Of a stretch of DNA of 64,000 nt, positions 17,407 through 25,833 are shown piece after piece. The notes beneath the pieces were generated by a model. The model was not told where the DNA came from, did no database searches, and saw only the letters and a program-made list of their open reading frames with translations. Source of the stretch: UBA4416 sp943362175 (GTDB lineage: Bacteria > Bacteroidota > Bacteroidia > B-17B0 > Aurantibacillaceae). A program made the position numbers and the translations under genes. The stretch is taken from assembly GCA_943362175.1 (NCBI GenBank), contig CALRIU020000002.1:186001-250000 (forward strand), written 5' to 3'. Within the stretch, counting starts at the first letter, position 1. Every line of letters starts with the position of its first letter.

Positions 17407-18762
17407 TTAATGTACAATCATTTTTTTAGCACTTACATTCCCGTCTATGTTTAAAGAATAGTAGTACACCCCGGGGGAATAAGACCCAATTTGGATGGTA
17501 TGAGTCCCTTTTGAGGTTTCCACTGCCTCAGTCGAAACTGTACGCCCCGTAATATCCGTAACCGTAAATATGGCCAAGGATGCTTCTTTCTCCAATATAT
17601 ACTCCACTTTGGAGTTACCTGTGAATGGATTTGGCATATTTTGGCCCAATACAAATCCTTTTTTATCCAGTTCATTTAAACTTACTGTAGAATTGCCTTT
17701 GATACTAAAAATTATACTAGCGGACTCTGCCAAGTCTCCAAGTGCGGTGCCATTGGCTTGTGCATTATACATCCCATACCTTGCTCTATGTCTGTAAGTT
17801 ATTCCCATATTCCAGGAATTCTTGTCCACTTGGTAATCCATCAATTGGCTTAAGGGAACATCCTGAGACCATTGCATTCCGCAAAATCCATTAACGGTTG
17901 GCACAACCGAGGTTGTGAAACTGTACATGGGTTGATTTAAGGTATGGGTTCCTCCCGGAACAAAAGTGTAGAAACAAGATACAATATTGCCTGCCGGAAT
18001 GCTCACTCCTGAAGGCGAGTTATCGGTAAATGGGACTTCAATAATTTTTGAGTATCCATAGCCTTTGGCCGAAGAATCCTGAGGTTGTAATACGTATTTT
18101 ACCAGCTTCATATTTGTTGCTGGGGCAGCAGGCTTCACTTTATTTCCCGGGGCACTTGTAGCTCCCGTCAGTTTGGGGCCAATCACCGATTTTCTCCAGG
18201 TATTAATAGGGGCCACCCAGGCATTTGATGCTAATATTTTGCTATACACGCTTGTATTGGCCGTATCGCCCCAAACCAACCATACATACAGAGTATCTAC
18301 ATCTGCCGTCTTTTTAATATAAGAAGCAATAATACCAACAGAATCAATATTATAAGAATCGGCATGGCTCACAAGACTTGTAAATCCTGAGTTTAATAGA
18401 CTGGATTTCGGGTCAAACGTTGTGCCCAGAAGTATATTTGAATTTGGACGTGTTGCCCCGCTACTTGTAACCACACTTACTGTAGAATCCTGGAAAACAC
18501 CTTCAAGGAATAAATCTACCTGTGGAGCATTACCAGTTAACGTAACTCCCTTTTGAGTCATGATCTGTTCGATAGGATCTAACCATGCGGCAAAGATTCC
18601 TCCCTGAATCCTCATGGATTTATTTTGCAATTTTCCCGGCGTTTGCGGGTTTGATGTTGATATTCCTTTTTCAAAATTTCGGGAAGGAGCCTCAACCCGG
18701 TTTTGCGCTGTTGTTACTGCAAATACAAAAATGGCAGCAATCGCTAAATAATTTCTTTTCAT
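17407..18762 (-). CDS. secreted protein with T9SS type A sorting domain
   Basis: 451 residues. Signal peptide at 1-19 (MKRNYLAIAAIFVFAVTTAQ). Residues 50-370 are an unrecognised, probably beta-rich domain with no catalytic motif I can name (features include FAAWLDPIEQI, YVWLVWGDTANT and GGTHTLNQPMYSF). The last 80 residues (LGQNMPNPFTGNSKVEYIL...VTDITGRTV...YSPGVYYYSLNIDG...KKMIVH) are a typical type A sorting domain. Its own terminator follows directly, so it is transcribed alone or with an unseen upstream start; about 780 gene-poor bases lie upstream. Function is unknown. Confidence 0.9.
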   Translation of the reverse strand: MKRNYLAIAAIFVFAVTTAQNRVEAPSRNFEKGISTSNPQTPGKLQNKSMRIQGGIFAAWLDPIEQIMTQKGVTLTGNAPQVDLFLEGVFQDSTVSVVTSSGATRPNSNILLGTTFDPKSSLLNSGFTSLVSHADSYNIDSVGIIASYIKKTADVDTLYVWLVWGDTANTSVYSKILASNAWVAPINTWRKSVIGPKLTGATSAPGNKVKPAAPATNMKLVKYVLQPQDSSAKGYGYSKIIEVPFTDNSPSGVSIPAGNIVSCFYTFVPGGTHTLNQPMYSFTTSVVPTVNGFCGMQWSQDVPLSQLMDYQVDKNSWNMGITYRHRARYGMYNAQANGTALGDLAESASIIFSIKGNSTVSLNELDKKGFVLGQNMPNPFTGNSKVEYILEKEASLAIFTVTDITGRTVSTEAVETSKGTHTIQIGSYSPGVYYYSLNIDGNVSAKKMIVH

Positions 18763-19546
18763 GTTTTCTAAGTATTAAGATGAGAATTTGATTACTACAA
18801 TATTAATTCTAATGAGCTACACTGTAAATACTTTCAAAACAGGAATTTCAGATACAGGTAAACCAGTAGATGAGATACAGCGCCCAAGCGAAACCATTGA
18901 CATCACTTGATAAAGTAGCTAGTCTCCAGCCAGCGTTTCTGTTGCCGGTACGTTGTGTTTCTATCGATAAATTCTTTTCCAACGAAAATACTTGGCGGTA
19001 TAAGGTATAGACACACTTGATAAATATACTCGTAAAACTAAGCGACTTGCACCCAGAAACCACTCAAATTTTTGTTCGGTTTACGGCACTCAATAGAACG
19101 CTACACGATTTCATTTCAGCGGTTTAGATGCCAGCTAAAACGGTACATTAGCAATTTATATTTTGGAAAGGAAAGTCTTGCATTAAAAATAAAAAGCCAG
19201 TACGGGACAACTCCACAATAGCTCCCAAACAGCTCCTCTATCATTACGCATAATTCATCTATACTTCCGTATCGCTCCTCTATAGCTTCCTAATAGCTAC
19301 CTAGTCAATAATGATCCCGAAAATGGTTAACGTGTTTTGAAAATACATTTACTAGTTCAAAAATGGACGAATCTATGTAAAGGATATAGAAAGATAATAA
19401 AACTGGGTGAAGCAAAAAAATATGCTCTTAATTTTGACCTGACTAAAAACATACTATGATGAAAGGATTATCAATTATCGAAGGACCAGTTCTAAAGAAA
19501 ATGGGAACAAAGAATAACTGGCATTGAACAAAATCAATTAGCCATA
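18763..19546. other. AT-rich gene-poor region with an 11-nt phased repeat array
   Basis: About 780 bases between the type A protein gene and a small HTH-like gene. No open frame with coding character was found. The region around 18840-19070 has fragments that look like decayed coding sequence on the minus strand. The notable feature is the repeat array at 19209-19304. A 23-codon frame at 19456-19527 (MMKGLSIIEG start) is too short to call. Confidence 0.5.
19209..19304. repeat. 11-nt phased direct repeats, consensus near GCTnCCtnata
   Basis: CTCC/CTTCC/CTACC cores start at 19211, 19222, 19233 and again at 19264, 19275, 19286, 19297. Spacing is exactly 11 bases inside each cluster, with 31 bases between clusters. 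One helical turn is about 10.5 bases, so the units face roughly the same side of the DNA, as in multi-protomer protein-binding sites. The array is not a CRISPR (no long repeats or unique spacers). Confidence 0.6.
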
Positions 19547-19792
19547 ATGAAATTAATTAAACAGTCACTCCCGCCTTTATCGCAAAGCTCAGTACCTGAT
19601 TTCATTTCAATTTCAGATACCTCTAAAAAGTATCATATCAGTAAGGTAACTATTAATAGAAAGATCAAGTTATTTGAGCTTAGCTTTAATAGAGAAATGG
19701 ATAGGCTACAGACTGGAAAATACTACCTAATAAATGATCATGAATCACAGGCAGCCATGAACTTCAATGTAGAATTTAAAGGCAAGGGTTAA
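19547..19792 (+). CDS. small helix-turn-helix-like protein, orphan
   Basis: 81 residues. The middle part (ISISDTSKKYHISKVTINRK, then YYLIND) follows the pattern of an excisionase/MerR-type winged HTH: a helix, a turn at YHIS, a recognition helix KVTINRKI and a strand ending in a hydrophobic pair. No partner gene is adjacent. The surrounding DNA is AT-rich and gene-poor, which suggests a relic of a mobile element or a small regulator. Amino-acid use is plausible for a real protein but no homologue is recognised, and the frame could be fortuitous. Confidence 0.4.
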   Translation: MKLIKQSLPPLSQSSVPDFISISDTSKKYHISKVTINRKIKLFELSFNREMDRLQTGKYYLINDHESQAAMNFNVEFKGKG

Positions 19793-20098
19793 ATTGCTTT
19801 CGAATTTTTGATATTAAAAAGCCGGGTATTGCCTAGCTTTTTTCAGTTTACATCACCAAAATGCTCCTTTTAGGGCTTTGTCATTTGGAAGTTATTAAAG
19901 GGAAAAATCTAAAACACTAAATATCACCCCCTTATTTCACCCCAAAAATCAATATGCCAATTTTTACAGGAATTTAGAAGGCAAATACTAAGTCCCTACG
20001 GAGCAAAATACAATTGATAAGGGGGACTAAATACCACAGTGGCTTCGCAGGAGCCAAACATTCCCTGAATGATGGAAAGCACAATATCTGATACCAGG
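19793..20098. other. intergenic region between convergent genes
   Basis: About 300 AT-rich bases. It contains a possible terminator near 19816-19843, and otherwise nothing recognisable. Short C-rich tracts at 19925-19945 do not form a stable structure. Confidence 0.5.
19816..19843 (+). terminator. possible terminator after the HTH-like gene
   Basis: AAAAAGC (19816-19822) pairs with GCTTTTT (19836-19842), followed by T. The inner loop can add two G-C pairs. A-rich on the left and T-rich on the right, so it could act in both directions, but the G-C core is short. Confidence 0.45.
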
Positions 20099-21139
20099 CT
20101 AATTCAAGCCATGCTCTCTCTTACGCTTGAAGAGCGCATCATCCAGGGTCATGAATTTGAGATAGACCTCAAAGCCGCCCATGCCCTTGCTTACCTGGCT
20201 GTACCTGGAAATGTTGTAATCATAAGAAACACCGATGGCGTATTTTCCCATATCGAGGTTGACCTGTGGCACGATCGCATCATTGAACCTGTAATAGACT
20301 CCCACGTTCAAACCCGCTTCCGTTCTGTTGCCCGTCAGCTTGGTGCCGTTCTTGAAGCGAAAGCGCAGATGTGTTCCTGCAATGATCGTCATGGCGGAAG
20401 CCTGCTGCAGATAAACGAGGCTCGGCAGCAGGGACAATTTGGTATCCCTGATATCGATGCGGGCCTGCACATTACCCACAAAGCGCATAGGCACGCGGTA
20501 CACCGAGCCGGTACTGAAACGCTGAACAGGTCTGTTGATGTGGTGTACAGCTGCTCCGATCTTCAGGCTGAAAACATCGTCGCGGGTCATGTCGCTTGTG
20601 GCCGAAGAATATTCATAGTTCACCCCGGCTCCTACATCCGAATTCACAAAAGAGGTATAGTTCACGATCTCACCCGTTGCCAGCGATTGATCGATCTCTT
20701 TGCCGTTGTACTGGTTGCCATAGGTTAAGGCTGCATAAGTAGCGCTGTTCTGGTTCACACCAAGATAGATGCCTCCGGCGATTTTACTGTTCTTGCTGGC
20801 CTTTACAATCGCATTGGCATGGAGCTGCGCCTGCGTGGTCCCGATCTTCGCCACACCCGCCCTGTCGTTGAAGATGAATAAGCCCAGCCCGGCATAGGCC
20901 TTATTCTTTCTTACCTTAAGCGCATTGCCGTCAATGCTTAGGGCCATAGTCTGATAGGCATTTCCCATCGAGGCCCACTGGTTCCGGTAATTGGCCACCG
21001 CCCGGAAATAGCCGTTGAAAAAACCGGCGTTGGCGGGATTAAGCCACAAGGGCGCTTCCTGGATCTGGGAGAAGTGAATGTCCTGTGCTGATGCGCTAAC
21101 CGTTATTAACACCAACAGATACGATAAAAATGGTTTCAT
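20099..21139 (-). CDS. PorP/SprF family T9SS membrane protein
   Basis: 346 residues. Signal peptide at 1-18 (MKPFLSYLLVLITVSASAQ), then the family hallmark DIHFSQIQEAPLWLNPANAGFF and amphipathic beta strands (YRNQWASM, GLGLFIFNDRAG, AGIYLGVNQ, IAGTHLRFRFKNG). PorP/SprF proteins are outer-membrane beta barrels that help secrete or anchor type B T9SS cargo. It starts 18 bases after the CotH/type B gene on the same strand, the classic cargo-partner arrangement, so the two are almost certainly co-transcribed and work together. It differs from the porP copy that heads the gldKLMN operon at 62753. Confidence 0.94.
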   Translation of the reverse strand: MKPFLSYLLVLITVSASAQDIHFSQIQEAPLWLNPANAGFFNGYFRAVANYRNQWASMGNAYQTMALSIDGNALKVRKNKAYAGLGLFIFNDRAGVAKIGTTQAQLHANAIVKASKNSKIAGGIYLGVNQNSATYAALTYGNQYNGKEIDQSLATGEIVNYTSFVNSDVGAGVNYEYSSATSDMTRDDVFSLKIGAAVHHINRPVQRFSTGSVYRVPMRFVGNVQARIDIRDTKLSLLPSLVYLQQASAMTIIAGTHLRFRFKNGTKLTGNRTEAGLNVGVYYRFNDAIVPQVNLDMGKYAIGVSYDYNISRYSQVSKGMGGFEVYLKFMTLDDALFKRKREHGLN

Positions 21140-21157
21140 AGGCTTGATGTTTTGGGT

Positions 21158-23716
21158 TTATCGCAGCAGGGTCACATTTCCTTTTGAGCGTTTCTTATCG
21201 CCTTCCACGCTGGTGAATTTGATCAGGTAAGCATACACGCCGGTATGCGCCGGTGTGCCGTTGAAATTCCCATCCCAGCCTTTCGAGAGGTCATTGGTGC
21301 TGAAAACGAGCTGGCCCCAGCGGTTCCACACTTCGATGGATACGTCTGTGGCACGCAGGCCTCCGAGCGCAAAGAGCACATCGTTATTACCATCACCGTT
21401 AGGTGTAAAGGCCGAAGGGAAAATCACATCGGTATCGCCTTCCTTCAGAATCTCCTCGATCTTTTTTTCCCTGGCTTTGTAATGCGCAATCACCGTATCA
21501 GCTTGTGTGAAATTGATCATCACGGTATCCCGCGTAGCAGAAGGCGCTGGTGTATGTCGCTTGAATTCCCAATGGTCGAATTCATAATTAGCCGCGTCCA
21601 GCTCCCGCTGCTCGAAGCTCATGCTCACCCCTCCGAAATAATTTCCGCGCCATACGTAGTTCGGCAGCCAGATGCTGTTAAGCTTCACTTCGCCTTTACC
21701 GGCAGGAACGACATTCACGGCGATCTGGTAAGGGCCGGTCACATGGTAGCAATCTTTTATTTTCTGCTCAATGTAGGAGCAGCGCTGCGTGATCTTGCTT
21801 TGCAGCGTATCCATGTTCTTATTCCATTGGGCCAGTGTGGAGCCGCTACCCCATTTGGCCACGTGGCGCGGCATTTCGGGCGTCAGGATGTTTTTGAAAT
21901 AATAGAACTGGTCCATGATGCTGTCGCATTTCAGGGCCGTGTTCAGGAGATCGGCGTAGCGGTTGATGTACATGGATTTAAAGGCCGGGTTGGTCATCAG
22001 CTTTTCCAGGATATCGGGATGGCCTTTATTGGGGCCCGCATTATTGAACGTGTTTTCGTAAGAACAAGGATCGGCCTCCATACCCGTTGTGGGGATGCCG
22101 GAAAAATTTTCGCCCAGGTCATACACATTGTCCATATCCCAGTTCCAGTAGCGCCATTTCTTCTTATCGCCCAGCTTAGCCCTTCCCCGCCACCAGGCAG
22201 AGTTCCAGTTGATGAAATCGGAGTTCACCACATAGGAGTTGTAGATCATGTAATCGATGAGGCTTTTAAAATTGAGCTTGCTATCCACATAAGCATAGGA
22301 GGCGGCATTCGTCATCGGGTTGGCCATCACATAATTGTAAAGGTTTACCCAGCCCGTATCGCTTCCGTCCCTGATCTGCAGGCCTCCCCAGAAGGCCAGG
22401 TTGTCGATGCTATCCTTTGGCTGATCGTAGTAGTAATCTGTATAATCCGTTTCAAAGGCTTCCCGCAATTCATAAATGCCCCAGTATTGCCCGTTCACAA
22501 AAGCAATCACATGCTTATTCCTCCGGCCGTCGATCTCCAGCTCTTTGCGGAAACAATAGCTTTGCACAAAGGCATCGCGCATGTGGCAGGATACATTGGG
22601 CTTATCGCCGGGGAAGTTATCGGAGGCCGCCGCTTTCAGGATCACATGCTGAAATTCCTTGCGCTTGCTTTTTCCCATTTTCCAGTCGGTAAAAAATTTA
22701 TGCAAGAGGGCGTAGTTGTAGCCGTAATCGTCTTTGGTCTCGAAATCGATCCCCCGCTGGTCGTAGGCCCAGGAATCGTTTCCGTGCTTATTGGAAAGGC
22801 CGTAGGTTTCGGTGATAAAAGTACTGTTATCGAAATACTCGAAATGGGTGGGCGGATTATTCTGTGTACCGTTCATCAGCTGGTTGAGCTTGGTGCCCCC
22901 ACTGATAGAAACTACGCCGTACTGTGCATTGATGTTCTCGTTCACAAAATAGGTATTGGTTTCCATGAAGCTGGGGAGGATGCTGGCATTGCTGCTTACG
23001 GCATAGGCCCTGACAACCGTGGTGGACGTGGTACTTACCGGTGTGGCGGCATAGGCCGTAGACGAGGTGGTAGGCTCCGAGCCGTCGGTGGTATAATATA
23101 CCGTGAGGCCGGAGGAAGGTGGAACCGAAATGGAAATGCTTTGCCCTGAGCTGTAAAATCCGGGCCCCGGGCTCAGCAAAGGTGTTGGCGCATAACCGTC
23201 GTAAGCGGTACCTGTGTTGGAGGCATTGGGTGTGGGTGTGGTATACACTTTCCAGGTAGCAGAGCCATCGGGGCTACGGCCTCGCGAATGCCTGACCTGT
23301 GTTTTTCTCAAGCGAAGCGTATCCACGAGGCTGGAGCCGTTCATGAGCACGATCCAGTCGCCTTTGCATTGGGTAAGCTTAAAATTAGTATGAATATGCC
23401 CTGCTGCGTTGGAAGGATCGCCCTTGCCGCTGCACCATACCCTTAAAAAGCCACCAGCCGGAATGCTGGTCCCGGAAGGAAAGGCATATTTCACAATATC
23501 GTTGGGGTCGTCGCTCATGTTCCAGCCCCCGATGTTGGCGGCAGATGAGCCGGCATTGTACAATTCTACCCAATCGGGCGAACTGCCTGTATTATCGACA
23601 AAGACTGTTCCGGTGGTAAGCGTGGAGTTGGAAACCGAATACTCGTTAATCTTGACCTGGCCACTGGCCGGCAGAATACACACGAGGAATAAAAGCGGAA
23701 GTAAGAGTTTATTCAT
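21158..23716 (-). CDS. CotH kinase family protein with lamin-tail domain and T9SS type B sorting domain
   Basis: 852 residues. Signal peptide at 1-19. Residues 20-150 are a lamin-tail domain (VKINEYSVSN...PDWVELYNAG...GGWNMSDD). Residues 175-245 resemble the chitobiase/hexosaminidase C-terminal fold (YYTTDGSEPTTSS). Residues 270-610 are a CotH-kinase-type domain, with GIDFETKDDYG, FVNGQYWGIYELREAF and the metal-binding YWNWDMDN motif. A short beta domain (IAVNVVPAGKGEV) precedes the type B sorting domain (FPSAFTPNGDGNNDVLF...WNRWGQLVF...WDGN...GVYAYLIKF). CotH proteins can be atypical protein kinases; a role in surface protein phosphorylation is possible but unproven. It is paired with the PorP/SprF gene downstream. 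Confidence 0.94.
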   Translation of the reverse strand: MNKLLLPLLFLVCILPASGQVKINEYSVSNSTLTTGTVFVDNTGSSPDWVELYNAGSSAANIGGWNMSDDPNDIVKYAFPSGTSIPAGGFLRVWCSGKGDPSNAAGHIHTNFKLTQCKGDWIVLMNGSSLVDTLRLRKTQVRHSRGRSPDGSATWKVYTTPTPNASNTGTAYDGYAPTPLLSPGPGFYSSGQSISISVPPSSGLTVYYTTDGSEPTTSSTAYAATPVSTTSTTVVRAYAVSSNASILPSFMETNTYFVNENINAQYGVVSISGGTKLNQLMNGTQNNPPTHFEYFDNSTFITETYGLSNKHGNDSWAYDQRGIDFETKDDYGYNYALLHKFFTDWKMGKSKRKEFQHVILKAAASDNFPGDKPNVSCHMRDAFVQSYCFRKELEIDGRRNKHVIAFVNGQYWGIYELREAFETDYTDYYYDQPKDSIDNLAFWGGLQIRDGSDTGWVNLYNYVMANPMTNAASYAYVDSKLNFKSLIDYMIYNSYVVNSDFINWNSAWWRGRAKLGDKKKWRYWNWDMDNVYDLGENFSGIPTTGMEADPCSYENTFNNAGPNKGHPDILEKLMTNPAFKSMYINRYADLLNTALKCDSIMDQFYYFKNILTPEMPRHVAKWGSGSTLAQWNKNMDTLQSKITQRCSYIEQKIKDCYHVTGPYQIAVNVVPAGKGEVKLNSIWLPNYVWRGNYFGGVSMSFEQRELDAANYEFDHWEFKRHTPAPSATRDTVMINFTQADTVIAHYKAREKKIEEILKEGDTDVIFPSAFTPNGDGNNDVLFALGGLRATDVSIEVWNRWGQLVFSTNDLSKGWDGNFNGTPAHTGVYAYLIKFTSVEGDKKRSKGNVTLLR

Positions 23717-23825
23717 TCTTTAACCATTTGGTAATACTAAATATACAATTATAATATGTTAAAAAATCTTATTATTTCCAGCCAAAATTGGACTTTTAAA
23801 CTTCTTTGCCTAAAACGGGTTTTAA

Positions 23826-23859
23826 TTGTGGCAATACAGCTACTTAATGAGTAAATTTG
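23826..23859 (+). promoter_or_regulatory. Bacteroidota-type promoter for purF
   Basis: TTG at 23826-23828, a 23-base spacer and TAAATTTG at 23852-23859, a perfect match to TAnnTTTG. The start codon is at 23873, so the leader would be very short. Placement is by motif only. Confidence 0.5.
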
Positions 23860-23872
23860 CATTTCTAAAATT

Positions 23873-25774
23873 ATGAGCGACAGAATTGAACACGAATGTG
23901 GTGTGGCGCTGATCCGGCTGCTGAAACCATTGAGTTTTTACAAGGAAAAGTACGGCAGCAGCAGGTATGGTTTACATAAAATGTACCAGCTGATGGATAA
24001 GATGATCAACCGCGGGCAGGATGGTGCAGGTGTGGCTACCGTTAAACTGGATGCAGACCCGGGAACGACCTATATTGATCGCTTACGCTCTATCGAGCCA
24101 AAGGCTACCCAGGATATTTTTTCGCAGATCAATGATCTTTACATCAACGCGAAGCAAAAAAATCCGGAGAACTATAACGATATCGAGTGGCAGAAAAAAA
24201 ACATTCCTTTCATGGGTGAGCTGATCCTCGGACACCTGCGTTATGGAACTTACGGCGGCAACAATATCCAGAGCTGCCACCCTTTCAGAAGGCAAAACAA
24301 CTGGATGGCACGCAACCTCCTGGTAGCAGGCAACTTCAACCTTACCAACGTGGATGAGCTGCTGGGACACCTGATCGAGCTGGGCCAGCACCCTACGGTG
24401 AAAGCCGATACGGTAACGGTGATGGAAAAGATCGGTCACTTCCTGGACAAGGAAAATGACCGCCTCTTTAAAGTGTTCAAGGAAAAAGGATTAAACAATT
24501 ATGAGATCTCGAAAGAGATTCAGAAACATATTGATGTGACTTCCATCCTGGTGGAGAGTAGCAAAAAATGGGACGGTGGCTATGTGATGGCCGGCATGAT
24601 GGGCCACGGCGATGCATTCGTGCTGAGGGACCCTAACGGGATCCGCCCTGCCTACGTGTACAAAGATGATGAAGTACTGGTGGTGGCCAGCGAACGGCCG
24701 GTGATCCAGACAGTATTTAATGTGAAAATTTCGGACGTGCAGGAGCTGAAACCCGGGCATGCAGCCATCATTAAAAAAGACGGCACTTATACCGAGCAGC
24801 AGATCATTGAGCCCCTGGAGAAAAAAGCCTGCTCCTTTGAGCGGATCTATTTCAGCCGTGGCAACGATGCGGATATCTACAGGGAACGCCAGCAGCTGGG
24901 GCGCTACCTGGTGCCACAGGTATTAAAAGCGATCGATTACGACCTCGACAATACGGTGTTCAGCTATATCCCCAACACGGCGGAAGTGGCTTTCGGTGGG
25001 CTGGTGGAAGGCATTGACGAGCACATCAATAAAGCGAAGGCTACCGAGATCCTCAAAATGGGCGCTAATGTTTCGGAGCCTGCCCTCAGCAAGATCCTGG
25101 CCAGGCATCCACGCATCCATAAAGTGATTCTGAAAGATGCCAAGCAGCGCACCTTCATTACCGATGATGAAAGCCGCGACAGCCTGGTGAACCTGGTGTA
25201 CGACATTACTTACGAAACGGTGAGGAAAGACATCGACACCCTCGTGGTGCTGGATGACAGCATTGTGCGTGGTACAACCCTGAAGCAAAGTATTCTCCGC
25301 ATCCTCGACCGCCTGAATCCTAAAAAGATCATCATCATTTCTTCGGCGCCACAAATCCGTTATCCCGACTGTTACGGGATCGACATGGCCATCATCGGGA
25401 AATTTGTGGCCTTCGATGCCGCGATTTCCCTGATCAAAGAGACCGGAAAGGAAGGCCTGCTGAACAACTTATATGAAAAAGCGAAAGCAGAATTGCTGAA
25501 GCCTAAAGAGGAACAGATCAACGTCGTGCAGGAAGTGTACCGCACCTTTACCAATGAGGAAATTTCGCAGAAAATTGCCGAGCTCATCCGCCCGGCCGAT
25601 CTGAAAGCGGAGCTGCAAATCATCTACCAGACGATTGAAGGCCTGCACCAGTCATGCCCTCATAACCTCGGCGACTGGTACTTTACGGGCAACTACCCTA
25701 CTCCCGGCGGGAATAAGGTATCGAACAAGGCTTTTGTGAATTACATGGAAGGAAAAAACGAAAGGGCTTATTAA
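23873..25774 (+). CDS. purF: amidophosphoribosyltransferase (class II glutamine amidotransferase fused to PRTase)
   Basis: 633 residues. It transfers ammonia from glutamine to PRPP, the first committed step of purine synthesis, in the cytoplasm. The N-terminal nucleophile is probably C9 (HECGVALI), exposed after removal of a short propeptide, as in propeptide-type PurF enzymes. The phosphoribosyltransferase PRPP loop is at about 457-470 (LVVLDDSIVRGTT). The length exceeds the usual 470-510 residues, because of extra segments in the amidotransferase half and a C-terminal extension; long homologues of this kind are known in Bacteroidota. It is monocistronic between divergent and convergent neighbours. 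A second, shorter purF may exist elsewhere, so whether this is the main enzyme is open. Confidence 0.92.
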   Translation: MSDRIEHECGVALIRLLKPLSFYKEKYGSSRYGLHKMYQLMDKMINRGQDGAGVATVKLDADPGTTYIDRLRSIEPKATQDIFSQINDLYINAKQKNPENYNDIEWQKKNIPFMGELILGHLRYGTYGGNNIQSCHPFRRQNNWMARNLLVAGNFNLTNVDELLGHLIELGQHPTVKADTVTVMEKIGHFLDKENDRLFKVFKEKGLNNYEISKEIQKHIDVTSILVESSKKWDGGYVMAGMMGHGDAFVLRDPNGIRPAYVYKDDEVLVVASERPVIQTVFNVKISDVQELKPGHAAIIKKDGTYTEQQIIEPLEKKACSFERIYFSRGNDADIYRERQQLGRYLVPQVLKAIDYDLDNTVFSYIPNTAEVAFGGLVEGIDEHINKAKATEILKMGANVSEPALSKILARHPRIHKVILKDAKQRTFITDDESRDSLVNLVYDITYETVRKDIDTLVVLDDSIVRGTTLKQSILRILDRLNPKKIIIISSAPQIRYPDCYGIDMAIIGKFVAFDAAISLIKETGKEGLLNNLYEKAKAELLKPKEEQINVVQEVYRTFTNEEISQKIAELIRPADLKAELQIIYQTIEGLHQSCPHNLGDWYFTGNYPTPGGNKVSNKAFVNYMEGKNERAY

Positions 25775-25799
25775 GCAATCTATCCAATAGAATACTCAT

Positions 25800-25833
25800 A
25801 AAAAAATCCTGAGCTAAGCTCAGGATTTTTTTA
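25800..25833. terminator. bidirectional terminator between purF and the polysaccharide locus
   Basis: A-run, ATCCTGAGCT / AGCTCAGGAT inverted repeat (about 25806-25826) around a single central base, T-run. It works on both strands and overlaps the stop codon of the leftward acyltransferase gene, ending both transcription units. Confidence 0.9.

Noticed and set aside
20069..20728. 219-codon open frame on the + strand opposite the PorP/SprF gene
   Set aside because: Its translation mirrors the beta-barrel gene and has no family pattern; the PorP/SprF call is strong.
21245..23149. 634-codon open frame on the + strand opposite the CotH gene
   Set aside because: It is antisense to a protein with clear domains, its translation has no motifs and a biased His/Arg/Val/Ile-rich composition typical of a complementary frame.
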